Origin: Vibrio sp. UBA2441
GTDB lineage: Bacteria; Pseudomonadota; Gammaproteobacteria; Enterobacterales; Vibrionaceae
NCBI GenBank assembly: GCA_002342685.1
Contig: DDQN01000094.1
Span: 1-64,000, forward strand
Direction of reading: 5' to 3'
Length of the DNA: 64,000 nt
A program made the translations under genes and the position numbers. The stretch's first letter is position 1. Every line of letters starts with the position of its first letter. The notes beneath the pieces are model-generated. The model ran no database searches, had not been told where the DNA came from, and saw nothing but the letters and a program-made list of their open reading frames with translations. Of this stretch, positions 1 to 7,883 are shown piece by piece.

Positions 1-120
1 ATTCAGCGTACCACTACAACGACTGGTGGTCAGGGCCGCTTTGTATTCAGTAAAAGACAATTACTCAAGTGGAAAATCACATTACCCTCTGATGTGTATA
101 AAAAAACAACCTTTGTCGAA
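1..120 (+). CDS. Possible 3' end of a gene cut by the window edge
   Basis: Frame 1 is open from the first base to a TAA at 118-120 and would encode 39 residues ending KKTTFVE. A second frame (2-268) is also open, so this one is not unique. The predicted tail is basic and rich in Thr and Lys. I recognise no family. It could be the C-terminus of a gene starting outside the window or simply a chance open frame. Confidence 0.2.
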
Positions 121-593
121 TAACCACTTCTTCTCTATCAGATTGAACAACCCCACCTTTTTACCGTGTCTTCAAGCTATGTATTTACCACTACGCCTCC
201 AATGCGAATTAGCACTAGCGGTTTTTAAGCTGATGCTTAGGCTAGAATCACCATCATTTAAATACTAAAAAAAACGATAGGAATCGAGGCTTAAAAAACA
301 AAAAACCTTAATAAATCAGCGGATTGGAATTCTTGAATTCATCATGCATACCAATTTCAGCACACCTGCATCTTAAGACTAGTGCCCTTTGATGTTTGGC
401 ATTACACGGATGATACTAAGGCGTGCAAGGGGAAATTCCTTAGTTGTGAGTTAGTTGTCGGTTAATTAGTCATCGCAAACCTAGTTCTGAGAGCTAAATT
501 TAAATGCAGAACTCGCTACACATTGACAAAATAATTATTCAATATATTGAGTTGCAATGAGCGGTTTCTTAAAGCTAAAATTCCCTTAATAGT
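121..593. other. Gene-free stretch upstream of the diguanylate cyclase gene
   Basis: No convincing gene is visible. An open frame at 26-268 has no family resemblance and no clear ribosome binding site. A TTGACA at 523-528 followed by AT-rich sequence (TATATT at 543-548, but only 14 bp away) might contribute to a promoter for the gene at 594; the spacing is poor. Confidence 0.4.
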
Positions 594-1514
594 ATGCAAC
601 AGGCTCTTAATTTCATGGATAGTTTAACAAGTATAGAAGGTTTCTTGGAGTTTCTAGGGGATGCGGTACTTATCGCTAATGACCGTTCGGAAATCATATA
701 TGCCAACCAACCCTGCTTAGATTTATTCAAATACACTCATTCTGAATTCAATAAGCTAACCATAGAACACTTGATGAATAAACCATCAAGACACAAGCAC
801 CAAGACAAGGTCTGCTCATATATAAATGCTGAATCAGCCCCTAAGGTTATGATGTCTCGAGGCGTGATGCCCTGCATTGATTCTAAAGGAATAGAGTTTT
901 TTGCCAGAATATCAATAGCGAGCATCAAAATAGATGGTCAACGCTATGGTATTGCGACCATACATGACTACTCTACAATCCAAAATACGATTGATGGATT
1001 AGAAAATGAAGCTAACGAAGATAAATTAACCGGCTTATACAATAAACGCTATCTGGATAAAATCATTAATGATAATAATTTACCAATGTGGCTATCTAAT
1101 GCAGTCGGCGTTCTTTATTTTGATTTAAACAAATTTAAAATCATCAATGATACTTATGGTCATGACGTTGGTGATCATGTGTTAATTGAGGTGTCACGAA
1201 GGCTAAAAGACGGCCTTAGATCTAGCGACCTTATATTTCGCGTTGGTGGCGATGAGTTTATTGTTCTATTTAGTATTTCCGAAAACAAAAATCACCGATA
1301 CGAGTTAGAAAATATTGCTGATAAAATTAGCAATGCTACGTCTGAACCCATTTTCATTTCACACATAGGAAAAACCGTCACCGTTGGAGTAAGTATAGGC
1401 ATTGGTGTATATCCTTATGACAGCAATGACATGCATACCTTAATCACGCTTGCAGATCAGTTTATGTATAACGCGAAGCAGTCTGACGTAACATATTCTT
1501 TTGTTGAGACTTAA
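594..1514 (+). CDS. PAS-GGDEF diguanylate cyclase
   Basis: Predicted cytoplasmic enzyme that condenses two GTP into cyclic di-GMP, the second messenger controlling biofilm and motility. Residues about 15-130 look like a PAS sensor (LGDAVLIANDRSEIIYAN start). The GGDEF domain begins at DKLTGLYNKRYLD (about residue 143), and the active-site GGDEF is intact at residues 218-222. An RSSD inhibitory-site motif (RxxD) lies five residues before it, so product inhibition is expected. There is no transmembrane segment and no EAL domain. The ATG at 594 has a weak ribosome binding site, and Met8 is a possible alternative start. The gene stands alone, and the ligand of the PAS domain cannot be told from sequence. 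Confidence 0.93.
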   Translation: MQQALNFMDSLTSIEGFLEFLGDAVLIANDRSEIIYANQPCLDLFKYTHSEFNKLTIEHLMNKPSRHKHQDKVCSYINAESAPKVMMSRGVMPCIDSKGIEFFARISIASIKIDGQRYGIATIHDYSTIQNTIDGLENEANEDKLTGLYNKRYLDKIINDNNLPMWLSNAVGVLYFDLNKFKIINDTYGHDVGDHVLIEVSRRLKDGLRSSDLIFRVGGDEFIVLFSISENKNHRYELENIADKISNATSEPIFISHIGKTVTVGVSIGIGVYPYDSNDMHTLITLADQFMYNAKQSDVTYSFVET

Positions 1515-1693
1515 GAATAAAATATTCCTTAAAATCAACAACATGACAAACACTCCGACAATGAATTAAGTTTGGTTTCATTAACAATGCCTCAATAAAG
1601 GTGATATTATCTTTCCACAAGCAATTCACTTATAAAAATCATGGTTACTAAGCGCTACTCGCTGAACACGTGACCTGATAAAACTATAAAAAC

Positions 1694-2275
1694 ATGAATT
1701 TAATTATTGATCTACTTCCAACGTCATTACTAACATTTGGTATTATTTTCCTCGCTGAAATCGGAGATAAAAGTCAATTAGTCTGTATGGTATTAGCTGC
1801 CCGCTATAGTGCTAAACCGATAGTACTTGGTGCCACTGCTGCTTTTGCTTTATTAAATTTTCTGGCTGTCACTGTCGGTGTTAGTTTGACCCACATAATT
1901 CCGGAAAACTGGCTTACCGGCATCGCTGCTGGATTATTTTTTATCTTTGGCCTGCAAGCCTTGTTCAGTAATGAGGATAATGACGACACAAATGTGAACC
2001 AAAATAAAAAGACCAAAAGTATTTTTCTCACCACTTTTTTAATGATTTTCCTTGCTGAATTAGGCGATAAAACCCAGCTTGCCATCATCACAATAAGTAC
2101 AACTCACTCCCCAATCCCTGTCTGGCTTGGCGCTACTTTTGCTTTGACCGCAACCTCTTTAATCGGAATATTTGCAGGACGTAAACTTCTGGCAAGGTTG
2201 AACATTGCATTGTTACATAAAATAAGCGGACTATTTTTTATATTAATGGCTTGTTTATTATTAACAAACTTATAG
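1694..2275 (+). CDS. mneA: GDT1/UPF0016 family Mn2+ exporter-like membrane protein
   Basis: Integral inner-membrane protein of the TMEM165/GDT1 (UPF0016) family, whose Vibrio cholerae member MneA exports manganese. The two family signatures are present, one per repeat half: FLAEIGDKSQ (about residues 20-29) and FLAELGDKTQ (about 119-128), each in a hydrophobic helix and carrying the acidic residues that bind the cation. About six membrane segments are split by a charged loop with NEDNDDTNVNQNKK. Length (193 aa) is typical. I looked for a yybP-ykoY manganese riboswitch upstream and saw none. The symbol is by family resemblance; paralogues with other cation specificity are possible. Confidence 0.85.
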   Translation: MNLIIDLLPTSLLTFGIIFLAEIGDKSQLVCMVLAARYSAKPIVLGATAAFALLNFLAVTVGVSLTHIIPENWLTGIAAGLFFIFGLQALFSNEDNDDTNVNQNKKTKSIFLTTFLMIFLAELGDKTQLAIITISTTHSPIPVWLGATFALTATSLIGIFAGRKLLARLNIALLHKISGLFFILMACLLLTNL

Positions 2276-2447
2276 GGTAACTTACATTTACAAAGTTAGT
2301 TTGTATGAGTTTTCGATAACTAAATACGGTAATAAATAACCAAATAGCAGAGCGTAAGCTCATTGCGACGAGTGTTCGGACCTCATAAGTTCCTTCGCTA
2401 AGAATATGCAGTCCAAATAACCCGAACACAATGAGCGTTGATATCAC
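2238..2447 (-). CDS. Possible small two-helix membrane protein or gene remnant
   Basis: An open frame of about 69 codons lies just downstream of the MCP gene on the same strand; its 3' end overlaps the last 38 bp of the convergent GDT1 gene. The product would have two hydrophobic stretches (ISTLIVFGLFGLHIL and a segment around SAIWLFITVF) separated by a polar turn. The start would be GTG at 2447; the frame stays open somewhat further upstream with no good start codon. No family is recognised. It may be a real small membrane protein, the remnant of a longer one, or chance. Confidence 0.2.
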   Translation of the reverse strand: MISTLIVFGLFGLHILSEGTYEVRTLVAMSLRSAIWLFITVFSYRKLIQTNFVNVSYPISLLIINKPLI

Positions 2448-2496
2448 AATAAGACTAGATATCCATACTTCCCCACTATCTTACCTATTTCCCAAT

Positions 2497-4617
2497 TTAA
2501 GCGTGACTCACTTGAAATCTCCCTACGAGATGATCCAACCGGGTCAATGCGTTATGCATTAATGTGGCTCTTCGAGATAACTGCTGGGATGAGCGTATTA
2601 ACTGGACAGATGAAGTTTGTGCACTATCAACCGTATTACTATGCTCTATGCTATTTTTAGCAATGCCATTGATGATGTTAAATAACTCGCCAATGGAATG
2701 GTGCATTGCATCATTACGTTGACCAGACTGCACAATGATAGCGTTGTTTTCTACGTTCTCTATTCCTTGCTCCATGTACTTCACTGCCGTTTGCGACTGT
2801 TGATGCAACTGCTTCATCATGTCACCAATGTTATTCGCTGCATTCGCGGTTTTGTCAGCTAATGTTCGTACTTCATCTGCCACCACAGAAAAGCCACGGC
2901 CATATTCACCTGCCCTTGCCGCTTCAATAGCCGCATTTAGGGCCAGCAAATTCGTCTGGTCCGTTATTTCGGTGATGATTTTGATAATTTCTGATATTTT
3001 TTGCATCTCAGTATTCACATCATTCACACTCTCAGCAGAGGCTTTCACGATAGACTTAATGGTCTCAGCACTGTCCATCGCTTGTTGATACTCCAGTTCC
3101 ACCCCTTTAATCGCCTCTTTCATCACTAAATCCATTTCGCTGGCAAACTGGTTAGCGTCACTGATATCGCTTTGCTGATTTTTTGCCAGTGAGAGCATAT
3201 TGTCTACAGAACTTGATGTATCCTGGCTAGCTTGAGAGAGCAATTGGGTTCGTCTAAACATCGATTCAGACACATTGTTTACCTCCTTAGTAGCAAAAAT
3301 TAATTCGGTAACCACACCTTCTAGGCTATCGATAAAACTATTCGTCCATTTACCTAAACTACCAATCTCATCCACTTTTAGAAGCTCTGCATCTAATCGC
3401 TGGGTTAGGTTTCCTCCTCCTTCGGCCAAGGTCTGCATAATTTGTGTCATCTGCCTTGTCCTCGTTGTCAGAGGCTTAACACTAAATTGGTGGTACATAA
3501 TAATGCTTAGCATCATCACCATCATAGTTAACATTAGGTGGACATTAGCCGACAGTGACCATTGCTCAGCAGCAAGAAAAGGAATAAGTGATGCCGCCAA
3601 CAAACCAAACGAAAACTGTAGAGTATGGGTGAAAGAAATACTCCGGTGGCGGTAGACTTCTTCTAAGTCCGCCTCACACATCATTCCCCATCGATCCGGA
3701 GAGCCCAACAGCTGGAACGTCACGCCTTTTCCAATAACAGGTATATGCCTGTAGTCTGAATATCCGGGGTAGTCGATATAGAGGTTATTCCCATTTTTAA
3801 TCGTTTCTCTAACGCCGGGATGCAGCCTATTCGTTGCTGGGTCATTAAAGATGATTTCAAACTCGGTGTGTTGGCTGACTTTAACTTTCCCCCACTTGGT
3901 ATTCACGCCTTGCTTTAAGTTCTCCCCATGGGAAAAGGTATTGTCTTCAAAACGGGAGCGAGACAGAGCAGTACCTTGTTGAATGCTGGTATCGTGGTTA
4001 GCCTGAACCATAAAAAGATAGTTATCTCCGGACTCGCTATATATATGACCGGCTTCTCGCTGAATGATATCACCGATGACATCATTTGGGATTCGTCCAC
4101 AGACACAGCCCTTTATTTGGTCTCCGTCACCAAAAGGCTGATAAAACATTAGCGTCACCGCATCGTGAAACTTTGAGCTGGATGCACCTAAATCAGCGGT
4201 ATTCTTGTCTATGTATGGGCCATGAAGAAAAATACCTTTTTGCCCCTTTTCCAGTGCTTTCTGGCAAACTAAGTTCTTTCCATCGTGTTGTGGAAACGAA
4301 GAGTATTCCGTCTTACCTTCTGAGTTCACAATAAAGAGTTCTGAAAAATCCTCTCCTCTTTCAAGTAGCAACTGCAAGGTAGCACTGTGTTCGTTTTCGG
4401 GCTTACTGAAAAGATAGAGAGCAGCGTTAGCTAAAAAAGACCACTGATTTGATACCCAGTCTTGTAATAAATTGACCCGTGTTTGGGCTGTATTCTCAAA
4501 CGTTTGTTCTATCTCTTTTTTACGGTGACGGTTTAAATAGCAGGCTTTACGCATCGATAATTTTCCCGTATGGCTAAACCACGGAAGCCAGCCTTTTTCT
4601 GCATCTGTTAGATTCAT
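2497..4617 (-). CDS. Methyl-accepting chemotaxis protein with N-terminal sensor before two TM helices
   Basis: Chemoreceptor that signals through CheW/CheA to the flagellar motor. The C-terminal half carries a HAMP-like segment after the membrane helices (SVKPLTTRTRQM onward) and the canonical MCP hairpin tip (EITDQTNLLALNAAIEAARA, then GEYGRGFSVVADEVR). Hydrophobic helices lie at about residues 333-350 and 359-376. No helix is visible near the N-terminus, so the 330-residue Cache-like sensor (ELFIVNSEGKTEYSS region) should sit on the cytoplasmic side, unlike ordinary Tar/Tsr-type receptors. The start ATG is at 4615-4617. A sigma-54-type promoter and NtrC-like sites lie upstream, suggesting nitrogen-regulated expression. 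Ligand unknown. Confidence 0.92.
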   Translation of the reverse strand: MNLTDAEKGWLPWFSHTGKLSMRKACYLNRHRKKEIEQTFENTAQTRVNLLQDWVSNQWSFLANAALYLFSKPENEHSATLQLLLERGEDFSELFIVNSEGKTEYSSFPQHDGKNLVCQKALEKGQKGIFLHGPYIDKNTADLGASSSKFHDAVTLMFYQPFGDGDQIKGCVCGRIPNDVIGDIIQREAGHIYSESGDNYLFMVQANHDTSIQQGTALSRSRFEDNTFSHGENLKQGVNTKWGKVKVSQHTEFEIIFNDPATNRLHPGVRETIKNGNNLYIDYPGYSDYRHIPVIGKGVTFQLLGSPDRWGMMCEADLEEVYRHRSISFTHTLQFSFGLLAASLIPFLAAEQWSLSANVHLMLTMMVMMLSIIMYHQFSVKPLTTRTRQMTQIMQTLAEGGGNLTQRLDAELLKVDEIGSLGKWTNSFIDSLEGVVTELIFATKEVNNVSESMFRRTQLLSQASQDTSSSVDNMLSLAKNQQSDISDANQFASEMDLVMKEAIKGVELEYQQAMDSAETIKSIVKASAESVNDVNTEMQKISEIIKIITEITDQTNLLALNAAIEAARAGEYGRGFSVVADEVRTLADKTANAANNIGDMMKQLHQQSQTAVKYMEQGIENVENNAIIVQSGQRNDAMHHSIGELFNIINGIAKNSIEHSNTVDSAQTSSVQLIRSSQQLSRRATLMHNALTRLDHLVGRFQVSHA

Positions 4618-4662
4618 ATTGTTTCCCTACAACTCATCATTTACATCCAATGGCGATATACG

Positions 4663-4679
4663 AAGCAAATAGCAAGCCA
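4663..4679 (-). promoter_or_regulatory. Predicted sigma-54 (-24/-12) promoter of the MCP gene
   Basis: Read on the minus strand the sequence is TGGCTTGCTATTTGCTT. The GG and GC dinucleotides are separated by exactly 10 bp, as in the sigma-54 consensus (TGGCAC-N5-TTGC); only the AC of the -24 element differs. The -12 element is about 47 bp before the MCP start codon. Inferred by eye, not tested. Confidence 0.5.
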
Positions 4680-4707
4680 GCAAAAAGAGCGCCTTTCTGC
4701 GCATTTA

Positions 4708-4797
4708 CGCACCAAAATTAACCATTCACACTGTATGGGTATATAACAAAATTCCAATTTGGTGCGCGTGACAATATTATTGCACCATAACGATGCA
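4708..4797. promoter_or_regulatory. Cluster of NtrC-like enhancer sites
   Basis: TGCACCATAACGATGCA at 4781-4797 matches the 17-bp NtrC palindrome (TGCACCAAAATGGTGCA) at 14 of 17 positions. CGCACCAAAATTAACCA at 4708-4724 has a perfect left half. AATTTGGTGC at 4756-4765 has a perfect right half. They lie about 30-120 bp upstream of the predicted sigma-54 promoter, the usual location of an enhancer. The opposite gene at 4940 could also be influenced. Confidence 0.45.
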
Positions 4798-4939
4798 AGA
4801 CTCTTACTTATCAAAGTATTAGCTTAATTTTGTTTTATCTTTTCAAGTAGTATTCGCTTATCTTGGGCTGATTTAATCCCTTTTCAGTTCGATCACAAAC
4901 CTATATCCTGTTGCAAATTTCTTAATTTATTGAATTCAT

Positions 4940-5413
4940 ATGACAACTCAAAACAAGTACCCACCAGCCGGGCTCATGAGACGTTTATCTGCGCTACTAT
5001 ATGATGGCTTGGTCATTTTGGCGGTAGAGATGATGGCGGGCGGGCTTATTGTCGCAATCTTGGAAGCGTTGGTTGCTGCTGGTTTGATGTCATATGGCCC
5101 GTATCAGGACGTCAGTGAACTCTTAGGCAGACACCCCGTCTGGAGCTATGTCTATACCGCCTATCTAGGAACGGTCTGGATCGGTTTCTTTGTTTATTTC
5201 TGGACTAGAGGCGGGCAAACTTTGGGCATGAGAGCCTGGAGGTTACGAGTTCAGAATACGGATGGCAGCTTAATTACCCCAGCCCAGGCCGTCATCAGAG
5301 TCGGAACGTCCGCGTTTGGACTGGCTAATTTTCTAGTTCCTTTTGATTCAAAGAAACAAGGGCTTCATGATATGTTGGCTAAAACCGAAGTGGTGGTTTT
5401 ACCTAAAGCTTAA
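4940..5413 (+). CDS. RDD family membrane protein
   Basis: Small inner-membrane protein of the RDD family (Pfam PF06271 type), named for conserved Arg and Asp residues. Visible here are the N-terminal RRLSALLYDGLVI block (Arg and Asp at the start of helix 1), the WTRGGQTLGMRAWRLRV block after helix 2, and a C-terminal KKQGLHDMLAKTEVV tail. Three hydrophobic segments are predicted. Biochemical role is unknown for most members; some are linked to ion exchange or stress. It converges on lptG, the arrangement I remember in other vibrios. A perfect palindromic terminator separates the two genes. Confidence 0.88.
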   Translation: MTTQNKYPPAGLMRRLSALLYDGLVILAVEMMAGGLIVAILEALVAAGLMSYGPYQDVSELLGRHPVWSYVYTAYLGTVWIGFFVYFWTRGGQTLGMRAWRLRVQNTDGSLITPAQAVIRVGTSAFGLANFLVPFDSKKQGLHDMLAKTEVVVLPKA

Positions 5414-5485
5414 ATAGCTTTAGCTCAACGTAACTAGCTTTAGCTCAGGTAAAATAACGTCAGATCAGGTTAAACCCTTAACTAA

Positions 5486-5527
5486 CAGATATAAAAAAAG
5501 GAGGCGAGCCTCCTTTTTTTATATCTG
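5486..5527. terminator. Bidirectional Rho-independent terminator between the RDD gene and lptG
   Basis: A perfect 20-bp inverted repeat with a 2-base centre; the arms read CAGATATAAAAAAAGGAGGC and its complement. The GGAGGC/GCCTCC core is flanked by A7 and T7, so it would terminate transcription from both converging genes. Confidence 0.93.
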
Positions 5528-5531
5528 ATGA

Positions 5532-6602
5532 TTATAGTTTTCGTCGTAATAACATAATCGCAAGGCCTAAAAACAATATGCTTGGTGCAACCGCACCGAT
5601 CACGGCAGGGATATCATAAACCAGACTCAAAGGCCCAAAAAACTCACTGGTGATATAAAACGTAAAGCCAGCCACAATTCCTGATACCACTCTCGCCCCC
5701 ATGCTCACGCTTCTTAAAGGCCCAAAGACAAAAGAGAGCGCCATAAGCATCATGACGGCAATAGAAAGCGGCTGAAAGAGTTTACGCCAAAATGCCAGCT
5801 CATATTTGCTCGCATCTTGCTCTGTTGCTTTAAGGTATTGAACATACTGGTAAATACCACTCAGTGATAGCTCTCCCGTTTTCTCTGTCGCCATGGACAA
5901 TTTATCTGGCTCAAGAGAAGTCTTCCAGGCGTAGGTATCAAACGTTTCTTTTGTCAGTAGTGATCGGTCTGTTACATCCGTCACCTGAGCGTCGTACATG
6001 GTCCAGAGTTGATCACCGACAAATTCGGCCTTTCTCGCAGAAACGATAGAAGTTAACTTTTTGTCTTGGTCAAACTTCCAAATATTGACGGCATTAAGTG
6101 TCTCATCGTCAACTTGTCCTACAAAAATAAAATCACTGCTGTCTTTCGCCCAGACACCGCTTCTTACCGACACAATATTCCCACCAGAGAGTGCAAATGA
6201 GCGAATATCTCTGGCCAATTTTGCCGATTGAGGAGACCCCCACTCGCCCAGCGCCATCACCATGATCATAAGAGGTAAAGCGGTTTTTAGTACCGATAAC
6301 CCGATATCAAGTTTTGAAAAGCCAGAAGCTTGCATCACCGTTAGTTCAGAGCTGGAGGCAAGCATGCCCAAAGCGATCAGTGCACCCAGCAATGTTGCCA
6401 TTGGAAAAAACATTTCGATATCCCAAGGCACCTCAAGTAAAACATAAAAAAGTGCCTGTAACATGTCGTAGCTGCCCTTACCCACTTTTCGCAACTGCTC
6501 TACATACTTGATGATGCCAGAGAGCCCTACCAACGTCGCTAAGGTTAAAGAGATAGTCGCCAGAATGGTCTTACCAATATAAATGTCGAGGATCTTAAAC
6601 AC
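5532..6602 (-). CDS. lptG: LPS export ABC permease LptG
   Basis: Inner-membrane half of the LptB2FG transporter, which extracts lipopolysaccharide from the inner membrane and pushes it onto the LptC-LptA bridge. The protein has the YjgP/YjgQ-family layout: one or two N-terminal helices (KTILATISLTLATLVGLSG), two more before residue 120, a periplasmic beta-jellyroll (about 125-265), then three C-terminal helices. The start is GTG at 6600-6602, overlapping the end of lptF by 8 bp, so the two genes are translationally coupled. Its partner genes lptC, lptA and lptB are at 48-49.7 kb in this window. Confidence 0.95.
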   Translation of the reverse strand: MFKILDIYIGKTILATISLTLATLVGLSGIIKYVEQLRKVGKGSYDMLQALFYVLLEVPWDIEMFFPMATLLGALIALGMLASSSELTVMQASGFSKLDIGLSVLKTALPLMIMVMALGEWGSPQSAKLARDIRSFALSGGNIVSVRSGVWAKDSSDFIFVGQVDDETLNAVNIWKFDQDKKLTSIVSARKAEFVGDQLWTMYDAQVTDVTDRSLLTKETFDTYAWKTSLEPDKLSMATEKTGELSLSGIYQYVQYLKATEQDASKYELAFWRKLFQPLSIAVMMLMALSFVFGPLRSVSMGARVVSGIVAGFTFYITSEFFGPLSLVYDIPAVIGAVAPSILFLGLAIMLLRRKL

Positions 6603-7704
6603 GCTTAGCTAACCTTTTTTGTCTAAATTTATCTCGAATCCGTCTCATCGGAACGCTATCCATGTAATTCAATAGGATACCGGCAAAGAGAGTGACTATA
6701 TTTACCGGCCACATACCTACAATAACAGGAATGGTACCATCTTCGATGCCTGACTTACTTGCACTGATGGCCAGAAAATACGTCATATAGATAAGCAATG
6801 CAGGCCCCATTTTCGCGAAACGGCCTTGCCTTGGGTTCACCGAGGAGAGAGGAATGACGATCAAAGTCAACAATGGTACGCAAACTATCAATGAAATTCT
6901 CCATTGCAGCTCAGCTTGTGACTTTTTAGCAGGGTTTTTCAGCAATGCCAGAGTCGGCATGTCTTCCCAGTCACGACCTTCTTTTTTCACCTTTTGCTGA
7001 CCAATCAAATTATCATATTGCTTATAGTCAGTAATCATATAATCCAGCCGGGATGGAATACCTTCGTAGCGGGTACCATCAGACACTGAAAGGATCTGCC
7101 TGCCATCTGCCAGCTCTTTTACCACACCTGTGTCAGCAATAAGAATACTCGGCAATAATGTCCCCTTAGGGAGTATTTGTGCGACAAATACATTATTTAA
7201 TTTCTTATCTTTTATGTCTTCAATAAAGACCACCGCCGAACCATCAGGTGTTTTTTGAAACTGACCCGATTGCAGGAGTTCTACGCTGGTATCACTAGAG
7301 AGCTGTTCCATGACTTCCGCTCGCTTATCCAGCGCCCAGGGAGTTAACCACAGAGAGTTAAAAGCGGCAGCAGCAGAAGTGATAATCGCGAGAGACAGAG
7401 CAGCCTGAACTAAAAATTTATTACCGATACCTGTTGCATTCATGACAGTAATTTCACTTTCAGCATACAGCCTGCCAAAGGTGATCAATATTCCGACAAA
7501 AATGCTTAAGGGCAGCATCATTGCCCCCATAGCAGGCATGTTTAAGCCTACCAAAGTTAGTATTAAACTGGCTGGGATATCACCATCGGACGCATCAGCC
7601 AAAATACTGATAAATTTCTGGCTTAAAAACACCAAAAACAGCACAAAAAAGATGGCTAATTGGCTTTTGATTGTCTCGCGGATCAAATATCTAACAATAA
7701 TCAC
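6595..7704 (-). CDS. lptF: LPS export ABC permease LptF
   Basis: Second permease subunit of the LptB2FG lipopolysaccharide extractor. It starts with the typical VRYLIRETIKSQLAIFFVLFLVFLSQ segment, has a periplasmic jellyroll domain (about residues 130-270) and C-terminal helices ending before a basic tail (RRIRDKFRQKRLAKRV). Length (369 aa) matches the family. The start is GTG at 7702-7704. It is divergent from pepA and the first gene of an lptF-lptG pair, the same arrangement as in E. coli. Confidence 0.95.
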   Translation of the reverse strand: MIIVRYLIRETIKSQLAIFFVLFLVFLSQKFISILADASDGDIPASLILTLVGLNMPAMGAMMLPLSIFVGILITFGRLYAESEITVMNATGIGNKFLVQAALSLAIITSAAAAFNSLWLTPWALDKRAEVMEQLSSDTSVELLQSGQFQKTPDGSAVVFIEDIKDKKLNNVFVAQILPKGTLLPSILIADTGVVKELADGRQILSVSDGTRYEGIPSRLDYMITDYKQYDNLIGQQKVKKEGRDWEDMPTLALLKNPAKKSQAELQWRISLIVCVPLLTLIVIPLSSVNPRQGRFAKMGPALLIYMTYFLAISASKSGIEDGTIPVIVGMWPVNIVTLFAGILLNYMDSVPMRRIRDKFRQKRLAKRV

Positions 7705-7883
7705 GCTAAAAGTACCTATAGAAAACTTGTTTTTTTGCTCTAATCACTATAATTTCTCGTTAAACCTTTTATTTTTTCAATTTTTGACTATTTGTTTATT
7801 ATCTAACTTAGGTCAGTTTGAACAAGCTAAGTTTCGATTATCCAACATTTAGTTTGATTTGTCTTTAACATGTAGGAGTTTGC

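Noticed and set aside
26..268. 80-codon ORF at the left edge
   Set aside because: No family resemblance, no ribosome binding site, and it competes with another open frame in the same bases.
1515..1693. yybP-ykoY manganese riboswitch before the GDT1/MneA-like gene
   Set aside because: Expected from the family, but I could not see the conserved internal loops or a flanking terminator/SD switch.
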